A program made the position numbers and the translations under genes. From NCBI GenBank assembly GCA_009760855.2, contig WPIO01000010.1:7745001-7809000 (forward strand): DNA of 64,000 bases, given 5' to 3'. The stretch is from Cristatella mucedo. Lineage: Eukaryota > Bryozoa > Phylactolaemata > Cristatellidae. Shown here in pieces: positions 13,601 to 23,143 of the stretch; the first letter of the stretch is position 1; every line of letters begins with the position of its first letter. The notes below the pieces were generated by a model. The model was not told the origin of the DNA and did not search any database. It worked only from the letters and a program-made list of their open reading frames with translations.

Positions 13601-14755
13601 CAGGGCACCGGGCATGAAGCCTCCGGAGACTATGCAGCTAGCTCGGCAGACCGAGTGACTGCCTCACCCCTGCTTGCCTGCTGCTTCTTGGCATGCACTA
13701 CAATCCGTGAAGCCAATTTGTGGGTTAAACTCGCAATTAACCCGGAACTGGTTAAAGCAGCATCGTAATATACCCGTAAGCTCAAATTCAGCCCACCAAT
13801 GCCTTCCTCTTTACTAGTCCAGCATACTCTGAGTTGCCTCTTAAGACCAACTGGCATAGTCACTGTGAGGGATCAAAGCTACCAAACGCATACTTTGGCA
13901 TCTCCTGCTATGTGGGGTTGGTGGCTACCCTTTCATGCAATGTTCGGTTTTGGCCATGGGCTGGCAAGTCGCCTGTCCTATGGTGTCAGAAGTAACTCAA
14001 GGTCGTGCAATGATGGATTCGTCTAGCTCCGAGAAGCTGTGAATTAACTTACGTAGCCCTGCCCTATTTTTGCCAAAGTCACCATCGAGATCAGCAGATC
14101 TGAGCTGCTGGCAAAACTGAATTGGCTAACGAGTGCCATGCCTGTCATCCATTACCCATAACCCAGTCTCCATCAGTTCTCAATAATCATAACTGGAGGT
14201 CTCGGTGGATTGGTGGGGCAGCTGCTAGGAGAGCAGATGAGGGAACAGCTGCTTGGAAGGCAGAGGTCATTACTCCAGCAGGCTTTCTAGATAGCCTTTT
14301 TCCATAGTAAATGGTACCGAAAAGGCATCAGCTCTGCCCTGCCCAGCTGTCAGCTTTGCAATGAGGGAGTAATGAGCAATGAGCAATGAGGGGTTTTATT
14401 TCGATGAATTCGGCCAGCTATTCTCCACCTTTAGTCTGTTGGGTTGCTGCCTTATGAAGCTGTTGCAGTGGATGGGGCATGCATGCAAGGTTCTTGCAGC
14501 TACAAGTGGCTGTCCTGTCTGTCAATCAGCAGGTTCTGAAAACACAGATCTACTCTTTTAGTGTGGCAGCACAACTCTTCAAAAGTCACTGTCATTCATT
14601 CTAGCTACTGTAGACATCTGCCGGCTCACTCCAGAGAAAAAAGCCAAACACTGGCATTTTTACAGGAAACAATTGAGAGGAAGAGTGAGTATGAAAAAAG
14701 GAGACAACAGGGAGAGAGAGAGAGAGAGAGAGAGGGAAGGAGAGAGAGAGAGAGA

Positions 14756-14805
<50 letters not shown>

Positions 14806-14960
14806 AGAGATGGAGGGGAGGCAGGGGAGAGAGAGAGATGGAGAGGATGGAGGGGAGAGATTGAGAGGGCAGAGACACGGAGGTGTCAAGAGACAGAAAG
14901 AGAGTCATGAGCACACAGGGAAGGGATGACACAGAGCAAAGAGAGAGAGAGGGAGAGAGA

Positions 14961-15041
<81 letters not shown>

Positions 15042-15475
15042 AGTGGAAAAGAGAAGTGGAGAAGAGGAGAAAGAATAGCACAAGAGAACAACTGAAGAGT
15101 CAATGAGTAATTCATCCTTGCAAAAATGTAGTTGCCAACAGCCCTCATTCACTGAAGGGGGCCTAAGATTTTTAATCACGTGCTTGCTTTACTCTTTTGC
15201 TCGCATAGGCTTGAGAAGTATCCCCCATTAGCCTGAACAATGGGGCTGCTGACAATTGGCATTCATATTAGCCATAAAACGAAAGGAGGGCAGGCTGTTT
15301 CAGAGACTTTTTAATCTCCTCGGTTAATGTATTGTGCTTTCATGTTAGCTTTGATTTTATGTTATAGGATGGTAAATTAACAGTTGTTGAGATATTAAAC
15401 AAGTTCGACGTGTTCGTCCAAAGTGAGGCCACCAATTATGGTGAAGATCTTGTCGGCCAGCACGACGAGCTGTAG
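1562..15475 (+). CDS. CREC-family (calumenin/reticulocalbin-like) ER-lumen EF-hand protein, 5' end missing
   Basis: A Ca2+-binding protein of the secretory pathway, split into five exons: 1562?-1683, 3342-3538, 9754-9972, 11724-11923 and 15368-15475. Junction phases agree throughout (2/2, 1/1, 1/1, 0/0). The order matches the CREC family: an acidic lead with the [13 protein letters not shown] motif, EF-hand 1 ([13 protein letters not shown]), a degenerate EF-hand 2, a partial EF-hand 3 ([13 protein letters not shown]), EF-hand 4 ([15 protein letters not shown]), the PEWVSKER linker, EF-hand 5 ([13 protein letters not shown]), and EF-hand 6 split across the last intron ([13 protein letters not shown]). 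The C-terminus is HDEL, the KDEL-receptor retrieval signal expected of reticulocalbins. The exon with start codon and signal peptide was not identified; it may be upstream of the window or too short to recognise. Calumenin and reticulocalbin cannot be separated with confidence. EF-hand 2 lacks the usual acidic ligands. Confidence 0.9.
3342..3538 (+). CDS. CREC gene exon: EF-hands 1 and 2
   Basis: Acceptor ttctctag ends at 3341; donor is g|gtcagg at 3539. The first T completes the split codon from the previous exon. EF-hand 1 has a full set of loop ligands ([12 protein letters not shown]). The second loop position reads NVTGLELIW instead of an acidic loop, so it probably does not bind calcium. 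It ends in YGKEEE, where calumenin has its YG motif. Confidence 0.88.
4520..4631 (+). repeat. (GT)n microsatellite
   Basis: About 110 bases of nearly pure GT with two ATGC/GCGT interruptions, in the large CREC intron. The flanking intron from 4250 to 5330 has no recognised gene. Confidence 0.95.
5335..5645 (+). mobile_element. LINE family B, 3' fragment
   Basis: Shares the [14 protein letters not shown] block, the FSLLSETK block and the GTGGAGTTACAGA 3' end with the other family B copies. It is 5'-truncated. Confidence 0.75.
5831..5992 (-). mobile_element. tRNA-derived SINE, family 2
   Basis: On the minus strand it has a tRNA-like head with an A-box-like GGCCCAACGGTTAAG and a decayed B box, then a body shared with the copies at 19965 and 62758 (AGATTAAGTTCTCTTGGGG-like, then CTATACAAATGAAT). 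Confidence 0.7.
6205..7066 (+). mobile_element. LINE family A, decayed reverse transcriptase fragment
   Basis: Contains, in several broken frames, RT pieces seen in better copies (GPILFGMY, a damaged ADDT catalytic region, the HSLLGPF block). Frame changes and stops are frequent, so this is an old copy. Confidence 0.6.
7070..9750. other. intronic stretch without recognised gene
   Basis: Intron of the CREC gene. It holds poly-C/poly-G runs at about 7901, 8619 and 9077, a short tandem duplication of period 38 at 8443-8520, and a possible SINE-like head near 8020-8125 ending in TAC repeats. Nothing else is supported. Confidence 0.5.
9754..9972 (+). CDS. CREC gene exon: EF-hands 3 and 4
   Basis: Acceptor gacttgcag ends at 9753; donor atag|gtgagt is at 9973. 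It starts in phase 1 to match the previous donor. It contains the family block [11 protein letters not shown], then a weak EF-hand 3, the [11 protein letters not shown] helix, and a canonical EF-hand 4 ending in SEYIG. Confidence 0.92.
10225..11107 (+). mobile_element. LINE family A, 3' half
   Basis: Covers the region after the RT catalytic motifs, including a FCNSLLAGL-type block in the pattern [16 protein letters not shown], a SLAPAYR block, and the 3' UTR ending in a GTT/ATT repeat. It contains several frame breaks. Confidence 0.8.
11724..11923 (+). CDS. CREC gene exon: EF-hand 5
   Basis: Acceptor cttgttgtcag ends at 11723; donor gacaag|gtgtgc is at 11924. It contains [12 protein letters not shown]-hand 5 ([13 protein letters not shown]) and an [16 protein letters not shown] block that ends inside the EF-hand 6 loop. 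The phase is 0 at the 3' end. Confidence 0.92.
12018..12065. repeat. perfect 16-bp inverted repeat (hairpin)
   Basis: The arm at 12018-12033 is the exact reverse complement of 12050-12065, with a 16-nt spacer. A second overlapping stem (CGCCGAAGCTGC with GCAGCTTCGGCG) uses the same bases, so two alternative folds compete. It lies in the last CREC intron, 95 bases after exon 4 of this model. Confidence 0.85.
12616..12664 (-). mobile_element. LINE family A, 3' tip in reverse orientation
   Basis: (AAT)n followed by GCATTTGATATAGTGCCCTC and GAGAACTCAA, the reverse complement of the family A 3' end. It abuts directly on a plus-strand copy. Confidence 0.75.
12665..13190 (+). mobile_element. LINE family A, 3' fragment
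   Basis: Encodes [19 protein letters not shown] and KAWNSLP-type blocks in one open frame to GSL stop, followed by the family 3' UTR and an (ATT)n tail ending near 13190. Confidence 0.85.
14713..15045 (+). repeat. (GA)n purine tract, two blocks
   Basis: Two long GA-rich blocks (about 14711-14860 and 14940-15050) separated by a less regular purine-rich stretch, just upstream of the last CREC exon. Apparent ORFs on both strands here are repeat translations. Confidence 0.95.
15368..15475 (+). CDS. CREC gene terminal exon: EF-hand 6 and HDEL
   Basis: Acceptor gttatag ends at 15367. The exon encodes DGKLTVVEI, which completes EF-hand 6, then a [18 protein letters not shown] helix and the retrieval signal HDEL followed by TAG at 15473-15475. 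The position of the tetrapeptide right at the stop is strong support for the frame and for ER residence. Confidence 0.93.
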   Translation, partial: DGKLTVVEILNKFDVFVQSEATNYGEDLVGQHDEL

Positions 15476-16383
15476 AACGTCAGTCCTGCTCCTCCCCTTC
15501 CCATCAAGGACCAGTCACGAACATGGAGCAGGACAAAGCATGCACAGCCCAGCGAAGGAATCAGCACGACCGTACTATTGGGCTTCAGAAGACAAGAGCT
15601 CCTGACCCGACCAGCTGTTCGATCCAACCTCCGACAGGAAGCAGAATATCACCCGGCCTACTGCAGTGACTAACTGTATATGCAGAGCAGCAGCAGGCAA
15701 CAATCGCATTTGCTACTGCTGCTGCTGTTGCTCTATTAGCAGAAAACCTCTCGACTCAAGTATCGTGCTGTTGGCAGAGGTGGGTTCAGGATGCCTGAAT
15801 CAGCTCAACAGCCTTGGCAGGATTGCCAGATGCCAGGGCAGGTGGCTGGTTAGACTGTGAGATCGTGTTGCCTCTCTTCAACCTACAGCTAAGCTAATGG
15901 CTGCTATGGATACCAAATGAAAAACAGCCTTCGGCTGCAGGCTGGCCCCACCCTGCCACCACCCACCCACCCACCCGACCATGCACCTAAGGCCAGTTGA
16001 TAGGCGATTGCATCTTTCCGCCGGAGGCCCAGTGTAGAAGAGCAGTGCATGTAGCCGTGGTGCTGTGGCTGCGTCTGGCAGGCTGAGCTAACCCTGGTAG
16101 CCGGGGGAGGTGGCATCGTGCAGCCAAAAAAGAGGAGGGCCGTACCCACCATCCTAGCCTTTGTGCTGCAGTGCCAGTGAATACCTGCCCATCTCTGACT
16201 GGCTGCTCCTCTGCTTCCCCATAAAGCCTGCTTCCGGTCAGCCACGTCTGACTTTTCATGCTGAAGCCGGCCGGCCTCGAGCTGCGGCAATATTTCGTCC
16301 AGGGGAAGCAGTCATCAGCAGATGATAGGCAGATCATGAACAGCAGCAGCAGCCGTGGCAGCAGCAGCAGAGCTGTGGGATGA

Positions 16384-16480
16384 TTATAATAATAATGCAA
16401 TTGATAAAGTGCCCTCAGAGAACTCAATCTCTTTCTAGTCGCTTTAAATTTGATGCAAAGGGAGACACGATTGAATGATA
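16384..16480 (-). mobile_element. LINE family A, 3' UTR tip
   Basis: Minus-strand copy of the family A 3' end: (AAT)n, ATTGATAAAGTGCCCTCAGA, CTCTTTCTAG, GATGCAAAGGGAGACACG. Confidence 0.8.
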
Positions 16481-16695
16481 GGGGCAGCATCAGCAGGATT
16501 GCAAAACTCGCAGCACCTGTCTCGGGTGATGTGTGCTGGTTCGACTAGAGTGGCAGACATTGTTGAGCTCTGGATGGCCAGCATGTCCAGTGTCAGTGCT
16601 GAGAGACGCAATGTGTTGCTTGCTGCTCAAGAAAGCCGACAGGCCAGCCACTGGCAGTCGGTTTCTAGGAGACTGCTCTCTTGCCCACCACACCC

Positions 16696-16701
16696 AATAA
16701 A
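16696..16701 (+). promoter_or_regulatory. candidate poly(A) signal for the CREC gene
   Basis: AATAAA about 1.2 kb after the HDEL stop codon. The intervening sequence carries a minus-strand LINE-A 3' end at 16384-16480. No nearer canonical hexamer was noticed, but a variant signal closer to the stop is possible. Confidence 0.3.
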
Positions 16702-16961
16702 TAGTCACTAGCAGCTGGCAGAGACACCCATCCAATCAGCTGCAGAGAGCCGTGCCCCACCGTGCAGCCACCTCAGCAGCAGTCGGTATCGATCCCTGCC
16801 GGCACTGCTGCTCTCAGTCAACAGCTACAGACCCACATGCACACACGGAGCACACTTCCTCTCAAGCACTCAGCACTGGCCGCCCAGCTGAGCCTGCACA
16901 AAGCGCAGCAATGGCAGCCTTTCACAGGCTAGTCCTGCATGCCTACCAGCGCCATCCGTGC

Positions 16962-16963
<2 letters not shown>

Positions 16964-17013
<50 letters not shown>

Positions 17014-17022
17014 TGCGTGTGC

Positions 17023-17072
<50 letters not shown>

Positions 17073-17105
17073 ATGCTAGCTAGCATGATAGCATGCATGC
17101 ATGCT

Positions 17106-17204
<99 letters not shown>

Positions 17205-17243
17205 ATGCTAGCTAGCATGATAGCATGCATGCATGCTAGGGGG

Positions 17244-17274
<31 letters not shown>

Positions 17275-17286
17275 CGTGTGTGTGTA
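16964..17286 (+). repeat. (GT)n microsatellite with two identical palindromic inserts
   Basis: A long GT tract interrupted at 17071-17108 and 17203-17240 by the same 38-base sequence built from GCATGC and GCTAGC palindromes, at a period of 132 bases. Confidence 0.95.
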
Positions 17287-17289
17287 ACG

Positions 17290-19230
17290 ATTGCTCACTG
17301 ATATAGTCCTTGTTGTACCATGCCAGGCCCTTCCAGTTGTCTCAGGATAGCATATCCAACCAAATAGGCAAACCTAAGGGCTTCGGTCAGTGTAATCTAT
17401 CTGCCTTGGCCAGCATGGTTAAAACGGGATGATTGGGATAATAAAATAATAATAATAAATGGGATATTGTATGGGCGAAGCTGAGGGCTAATGTTAGTCT
17501 GCTATTGCACCTTTATTCAATACTAGTGTCGAGCGTACGCAAAAAGAACAGCCTGCGTGACTACCTGCCTGCCATTGGACTTGCTCATCTAGCATCACGA
17601 GCCGTACCTGGCTCTTTCCAGCTTAGCAAACACCCATCTGGTCAGTCGAAAGGGATGACCAGGTGTTTCATCTGACTCCTGCACAGAGGATCGTGATGGG
17701 AAAGTACGTGTGCATATCATAGCTCAAATTATGTCAAGTCTTGTGTTTGGTAGCACACTCAAGTAAACTCCGTAAAATTCAGCAGATGTAGTGAGAAAGT
17801 GCTAGAGCCATATGTCAGCCGAAATTAGTGCTACACACTCAGATGAACCGTGCAGAGCAATGAAGATTGCTAACCACTTCATGCAGAGGTATGATAGCTG
17901 TTCTTAGACTACCCTGAACACGTATGAAAACTCAAAACCTTTACACTCATGAATAAATTTGCCTTTGCAATGGCAATTGTTGCTTCCTGTAGCGGCTGAC
18001 ACAATAATCATGACAGAACCACTGTTGGGTAGGGAATCACGCACATCCCTTTTTAGGTACACGTTTAGTGACTTTCGATATCACTTACCGTTCGGCTATT
18101 TAAATCAAAGTTTAAGTTTGCTGAAGATTCCACCAGCTGCTCGGGAAACCCTTCTGGTCAATGCCATCTGCTATTTCATGTAGATGAAGCTATAGCATTT
18201 GCCAAGGTATTCCCCACATCGTGCGCACAACGACAGTCCTAACAATGTTGCTACTATTCTAACTAGGTAGCAGAAGTTCATCAGAAGGGATGTTATGTGA
18301 GGTTGGATGACAGACACACGGTACCTGTAGCTAATGCCATCACCGAATAATTTGCTGTTCAAACCCTGCGTGTTCGAATGTGTCTGAGTGACTGCACGTG
18401 GCACAGTCCAAACCTTAGGAGTGAGCGCTATGCTCAGAGAGGCTGCACCCTGAGGCAGCTTTGGTAATCTATTCACACCCCCCCCCCAGGTAACAAACCA
18501 ATGTCACGAGGTCCCTAAGACCAGCCCAAGCTGAAGAGCAGAGTGAAAGGGGTAAGCAGAAGCAAGACATCCTTTTGCCTGGTGACTAGACAAAACGGCA
18601 GCCAGCCACGCTAAGGCTAAACGCTCTGCAACTGTGACACCATAACACGCAGCTCGAGCATCGCTTGTGAGCTTCCAGTACTTGGCACACTAAACTGCAT
18701 TCCTGTGAGACCGATGGGGGTGAATGTACCTGCCCCAGCAACAGCAGCAAGCTGCCTGATGCAGAGGTGCCGACCAAGAAGACCGGCAACAGCCGGTGCG
18801 GCAAGACTGTCAAAGCATGTGCTGTAGAAGAATTTGATTTGAGCCTTCCTCCGTCCGAGTCCGAAAGCATCGTGTCAGGTGTCTCGCGGTGTCAGAACCC
18901 GACTAAAGAACTCACTGGATTCAATAAGAAGTCGAAAGTTTTATCACGTTGCAGTGTTTTTTTTTATCTATCCGCCACGTGTGATCCCTGTCTGAGATTA
19001 GCTACTGTCTGTGTTATGTATGAGTGTTTGTGTGAGAGCAGTTGCACACTCGATGATCGAATCGACAGTACGGCAGGGAGTGTATTAACAATCGCAGGAA
19101 GTCAAGCAGAAGTTAACGATCGTCATGGCCGATCCTAGCCTCGGAGAATCTCGAAGTGTGTTATTATTATTATTGGGTCCACTGTTCTCCTTCCTCAACT
19201 TCTGCGTATGTAGTAAACTCACACGGTACG
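17290..19230. other. intergenic stretch without recognised gene
   Basis: Between the CREC gene and the inverted-duplication arm. A 123-codon plus-strand frame at 18767-19138 and a 94-codon minus-strand frame at 18586-18870 are open but match no family I know, have no splice support and overlap each other. I do not call them genes. Confidence 0.5.
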
Positions 19231-19234
19231 GTAG

Positions 19235-19945
19235 AGCCAACAGTCTGCGATTGTAGCTTGCTAACAATTTTACTAGCTCCCTGGTTCTGTCTAGGCTGGA
19301 CAACTGCAATTTCATTAAGGCAGGACTACCCTAAAAAGCCATTAAGCCTCTGCGACTGGTGATGAATATGACGGCAAGGTATATAATAGAGGTTCAGCCA
19401 TGGGGCTCCTTTGCTGAAGGAATTGTAAAGGCTCCCTGTTGATCAGCGAACAGAGAGCAAAGTTTTTGCTCTCACCAATAAGGCCATCAATGGTTTAACT
19501 CCTTCACACTTGGACGACCGGCTTCACTAGTTTGAGCTTTCTCGTGCCCTCAGGCCCTCTATGGACAACGAATGAGTTGTTCGATTCCTGTGCTTAAATA
19601 CTGCTGGTGACAGAAGCTTTGGCTCTGTGGATCCTAGACTGTAGAACTCACTTCCATAATTCTTACCCGCAACAGCATCTTCTCTCCTGCTGCTAACTCA
19701 CAGACATCTTTTCCAGCCGTCATGCACTGATACTTCCATGCAACTCATTCATCCACTGGGCTCCCAGACTCAGCTAGCCTTCTCACTTTGACTCTATTGA
19801 ATAAGATTGTTGCATAAGTCTGCTGGCCGCTACCTATGCACTGAAAGCCAGTTCGGCTTTGATGCTCTATAGACAACTCACAGTGAAGCACTTACTCACT
19901 TAGTCTGTACGGCTTCGTGGAGTTACGGACGTACATAATCTCTAC
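19235..19945 (+). mobile_element. LINE family B, decayed 3' half
   Basis: Starts with LTSSLVLSRL-like coding in broken frames and follows the order of the 44432 copy through the VGDRSF and LWNSLP regions to the TTCGTGGAGTTACGGACGTA 3' end. Confidence 0.65.
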
Positions 19946-19964
19946 TAACACCACGTTGCTTTTG

Positions 19965-20110
19965 ATTTTGCCAAGTGGTTAAAGTGCTCGCCTTGACCCA
20001 GGTCTGAATGAGGTTGTGGGCTCGAGCCACGTGGCATATGTGAAGCGCCTGAATATAGATTAGGTTATCTTAGAGCACTATACAAATACATTAAATTTAT
20101 TTATTTATTT
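19965..20110 (+). mobile_element. tRNA-derived SINE, family 2
   Basis: A-box-like CCAAGTGGTTAAAGTGCTCG, B-box-like GTGGGCTCGAGCC, then the body GCGCCTGAATATAGATTAGG and CTATACAAATACATTAA with a TTTA-repeat tail. Confidence 0.75.
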
Positions 20111-20471
20111 ACTAATTAAAGCAACAATGTCCATCATGCCACAAGATGGTGCATCTGTGGCACATGGCAAGATGGCGAGATTCCATCAGGTAGCAAGATA
20201 GTGCATCGATATCTTTCATGACGAAACTACCATGACTAAGTGAAGCAAGCCCACAGGCAGTGAGCTGATAGCATCTTAATAATAATATCACTCACGGACC
20301 CCAATAGGGGAGAAGTGATAGATACAAATGCAGTTAGAGAAGATAAGCAAACAAAGTAAGCTGGGCTCGGTGCAACAGGATTTGATGAGGCACGATTCGC
20401 AGCCGACGCAGTAGACGATGCTAAAACTTAATCCTGAAAGTGTGCAAGACCAGCGAATGCAATGATGTAGC

Positions 20472-22005
20472 TCAATGCTAGACGTCAACTGCAGTAGGAG
20501 GCCGACAGAGGCTGATGGAGCACAGCTGCTTCCAAGAGCTGTGCATGACGTCTGCCCATGCTTCAGCTCACTGCCCCATAAGGCAACAGCATGACCACTA
20601 TCTAAGTGACTAAGAGCTGCTCCTGCAAATACCAGCATCACGGCTAAGGTCGGAAACACACATGATGCACAGGTGGAGGAGTTAGGGGCGATCAGAGTGG
20701 CACTCTGTCTGCTGGTGGCCGGATGGGGCATCTGTGCTGCATAGTCAGGTAATCCGAGCTGCTGAGACATAAACAGCCCTTTAAGGCAGGTGAAAAGGCT
20801 AAGGCAGCAAGCTTGGTTGGGCAGCTGGTGTTACATATATCGGAATTTATTGCATATCCAGACCGGACTGAGATTGGACAGAGCTTTAGGCCATAAGAAA
20901 CTTGCAAACACAGGCTCGCTCGGATTACAACATTAGGAGAATGCTTTATAATCGATTGCCTCTTGACTAAGCAAATCAGTGGCCACTTCTCTATCCATGG
21001 ACACTTTGGAAAGTCGCTCACGTGAATCAAAGGGAGAGCTCTTTCTATTTGTAATTGAACGAAAGTGTTCATCAACTGTTTCATAATAATAAGTGTACTA
21101 CTAATACTACAACAACTACTGCTACTACTAATGATAATACGATATTTAGGCAGTGCCCTAAGAGAATCACATTTCTCTCTTGGCACTGTAATTGCATACC
21201 CTGGAAATGCAGCAGTTTTCGGGCAAAAACCAGTCTGCTGACATTCTTCCTTTCTAGTATCGAAAAGTGCATAGAAAGAGATTAAGTCCTCTTAGGTCGC
21301 CATACAAACGACTTACTATTTTTATTCTTATGATTACTCTTACTATCTCCTGCACAAATCAGCAGGCTTCATCTATGAATCAATTGATTGTCATCGGCTG
21401 ACCTAATCTGTTTGACAGAGTATTAGTGACGGCGTTGAAGTTTCTTCCACAGCAACAAACATGCTTGCTCACCCTCAATCAAGAAGACAACGATATGCAC
21501 TCTCGGCTTACTGTCCCTTACCCGTAAACTTCTGCATTAGCACAATCGAGACTGTCATGCTGCAGAACTTGAAAGAAGAAGACACAAAATTCGTGTCTTT
21601 CTATGAATGAAATAAAATCGTTTCTTTAAAATGAGTGATATATATATATAGCACATATTAGTTAATAGCACATATTAGTTAAGCTGATTGCCACTGAGCA
21701 CAACAGCCAAACTCTCAAATAACGTGCTGAGCTGGTGGTGGTAAGGTCCACATATTTTCTTGCTTGACCAGAGTCTCGACAAGGTGGTTGCCTGAAAATT
21801 GAAAACTATCACAGGAAGAAAACCTGGTAAAGCATTATGAAAACCATGTGGAGCACTGTCCATAAATACTGCTGCAATGAGAACAATAATAGCAGGTCAT
21901 TTTTACAGCACCTTAAGTGAACTCGATCTCTCTCGAGTCTCCAGGCGTTTTTCAGCTCTCTGATAGATGCTAGCACGAATCATGTGCAGCATCTGTGGAG
22001 CGCCT

Positions 22006-22052
<47 letters not shown>

Positions 22053-22719
22053 CGGTTCACTCAGATCGCTATACGAACGTAAAATTCTTGTTATTAATAT
22101 TATTATGAGCAGCACAAGCAAGCACTGCCTAGGTTCGAGCAGCGATCACTCGATGCTCACCGAAGCAGCTTGCTGAAGGGAAAAGCAGCTGGGAAATCAC
22201 AGGCAAGGCCAAAGCTTCTTCTTCGATTCACTGTGAGCACCAGGCAAGTTGCATATATTTTGAGGATTGTTGGTGTATGTATGTAAGTATGTATTTATTT
22301 ACTACGTATGTATGTATCTCAAGCTGTAACTCCACAAAGCCACAAAGCCTATGCCGATGTTACGCAGGAGAGTTTGTATAGCCCACTCACAGCCTAAGCA
22401 GTTTTCCGCACCGACTGGAATATTCGTCACAGCCAGATTGGCTGAAAGTCGACAGCATCAGCTTTTCGATCGTGCTTTCCCTGGGAGTGACCAAGAGGTA
22501 GACTTAACGACTGACAATGGCACGGCTTAGCCTTTGTTTTTGCAGCCAAATTCATGCAGGGAGTGTCGATCAGCTCTGCGACCAGATTGCATTTATAACT
22601 AAAACAGCTCGATGAAGGAAAATGAAAGCGGTCAACGGATAGTGAGCACTGGCGGTTTGAGAAGCTGACTTGGTATCCCTGTATGAGTAGACGATTAATT
22701 GATTAATGAGTCCTTCGGC
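20472..22719 (+). repeat. inverted duplication, left arm
   Basis: Reads as the reverse complement of 47671-51283. Matching landmarks on the minus strand include the MSQQLGLPDYAAQM frame (20770 downward), the PHGFHNALPGFLP frame (21863 downward), the resident family B tip (22275-22440), and the end ATTAATTGATTAATGAGTCC. Homology stops at GTTGAC (outer end) and near GAGTCCTT (inner end). A GA tract at 22006-22050 sits inside. Confidence 0.85.
22275..22440 (-). mobile_element. LINE family B, 3' tip inside the left duplication arm
   Basis: Tail of GTAT repeats, then the reverse complement of the family B 3' end (AACTCCACAAAGCCACAAAG). The same copy occurs in the right arm at 48085-48190, so it was there before the duplication. 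Confidence 0.7.
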
Positions 22720-22894
22720 TGAGGGTCAAGGAGCCAATCGTAGCCAACATCCTTTAAGATAACGCCCACCCTGCCCAGGCTCCCTTACCCGGTAGTTGCT
22801 GTACCCATTCTGCGGTGTTTATTGTCACTTTAATCAAGGTGATATGTTCAAATAAACGAAGTATTATTTTATATGAATAAACTCTAAAAACTAC

Positions 22895-23065
22895 TACCGG
22901 CTCTTACTGCGGTCGCCCTCATCCTCGAGCGCCAAGAGGCGATTGGCAGATCGGTGATAGCGGTTCCGTGCCGTCGAGGTCAACGCGCCTGCGCCTGGTC
23001 TGTTCCGCGGGTGTTAAGTGAGTCGAGTCAGTATTGGTGTCACTACCGCGCGCGTATCTACTAAA
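22895..23065 (+). promoter_or_regulatory. CpG-rich 5' region of the tetraspanin locus
   Basis: The 170 bases before the tetraspanin start are visibly rich in CG dinucleotides compared with the AT-rich flank at 22840-22890, as in a CpG-island promoter or 5' UTR. No TATA box is evident. The start codon context is ctaaaATGG. Confidence 0.4.
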
Positions 23066-23143
23066 ATGGGCTACGGAGAAGGTGTCGGTGGCTGCCATGC
23101 CTGCATTAAGTATCTTTTGTTTGCTTTCAACTTCCTGTTCTGG
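23066..23143 (+). CDS. tetraspanin exon 1 (start, N-terminus, first half of TM1)
   Basis: ATG at 23066, donor tgg|gtaagt at 23144. It encodes 26 residues starting MGYGEGVGG with two N-terminal cysteines, then the start of TM1 ending NFLFW, the classic tetraspanin exon border. Confidence 0.9.

Noticed and set aside
14561-15179. Long open frames on both strands rich in RE/ER or SL repeats
   Set aside because: They are translations of the (GA)n microsatellite and are open in several frames at once.
16752-17306. 184-codon frame with VCVCVC repeats and its antisense HTHTHT frame
   Set aside because: Direct translation of the (GT)n tract.
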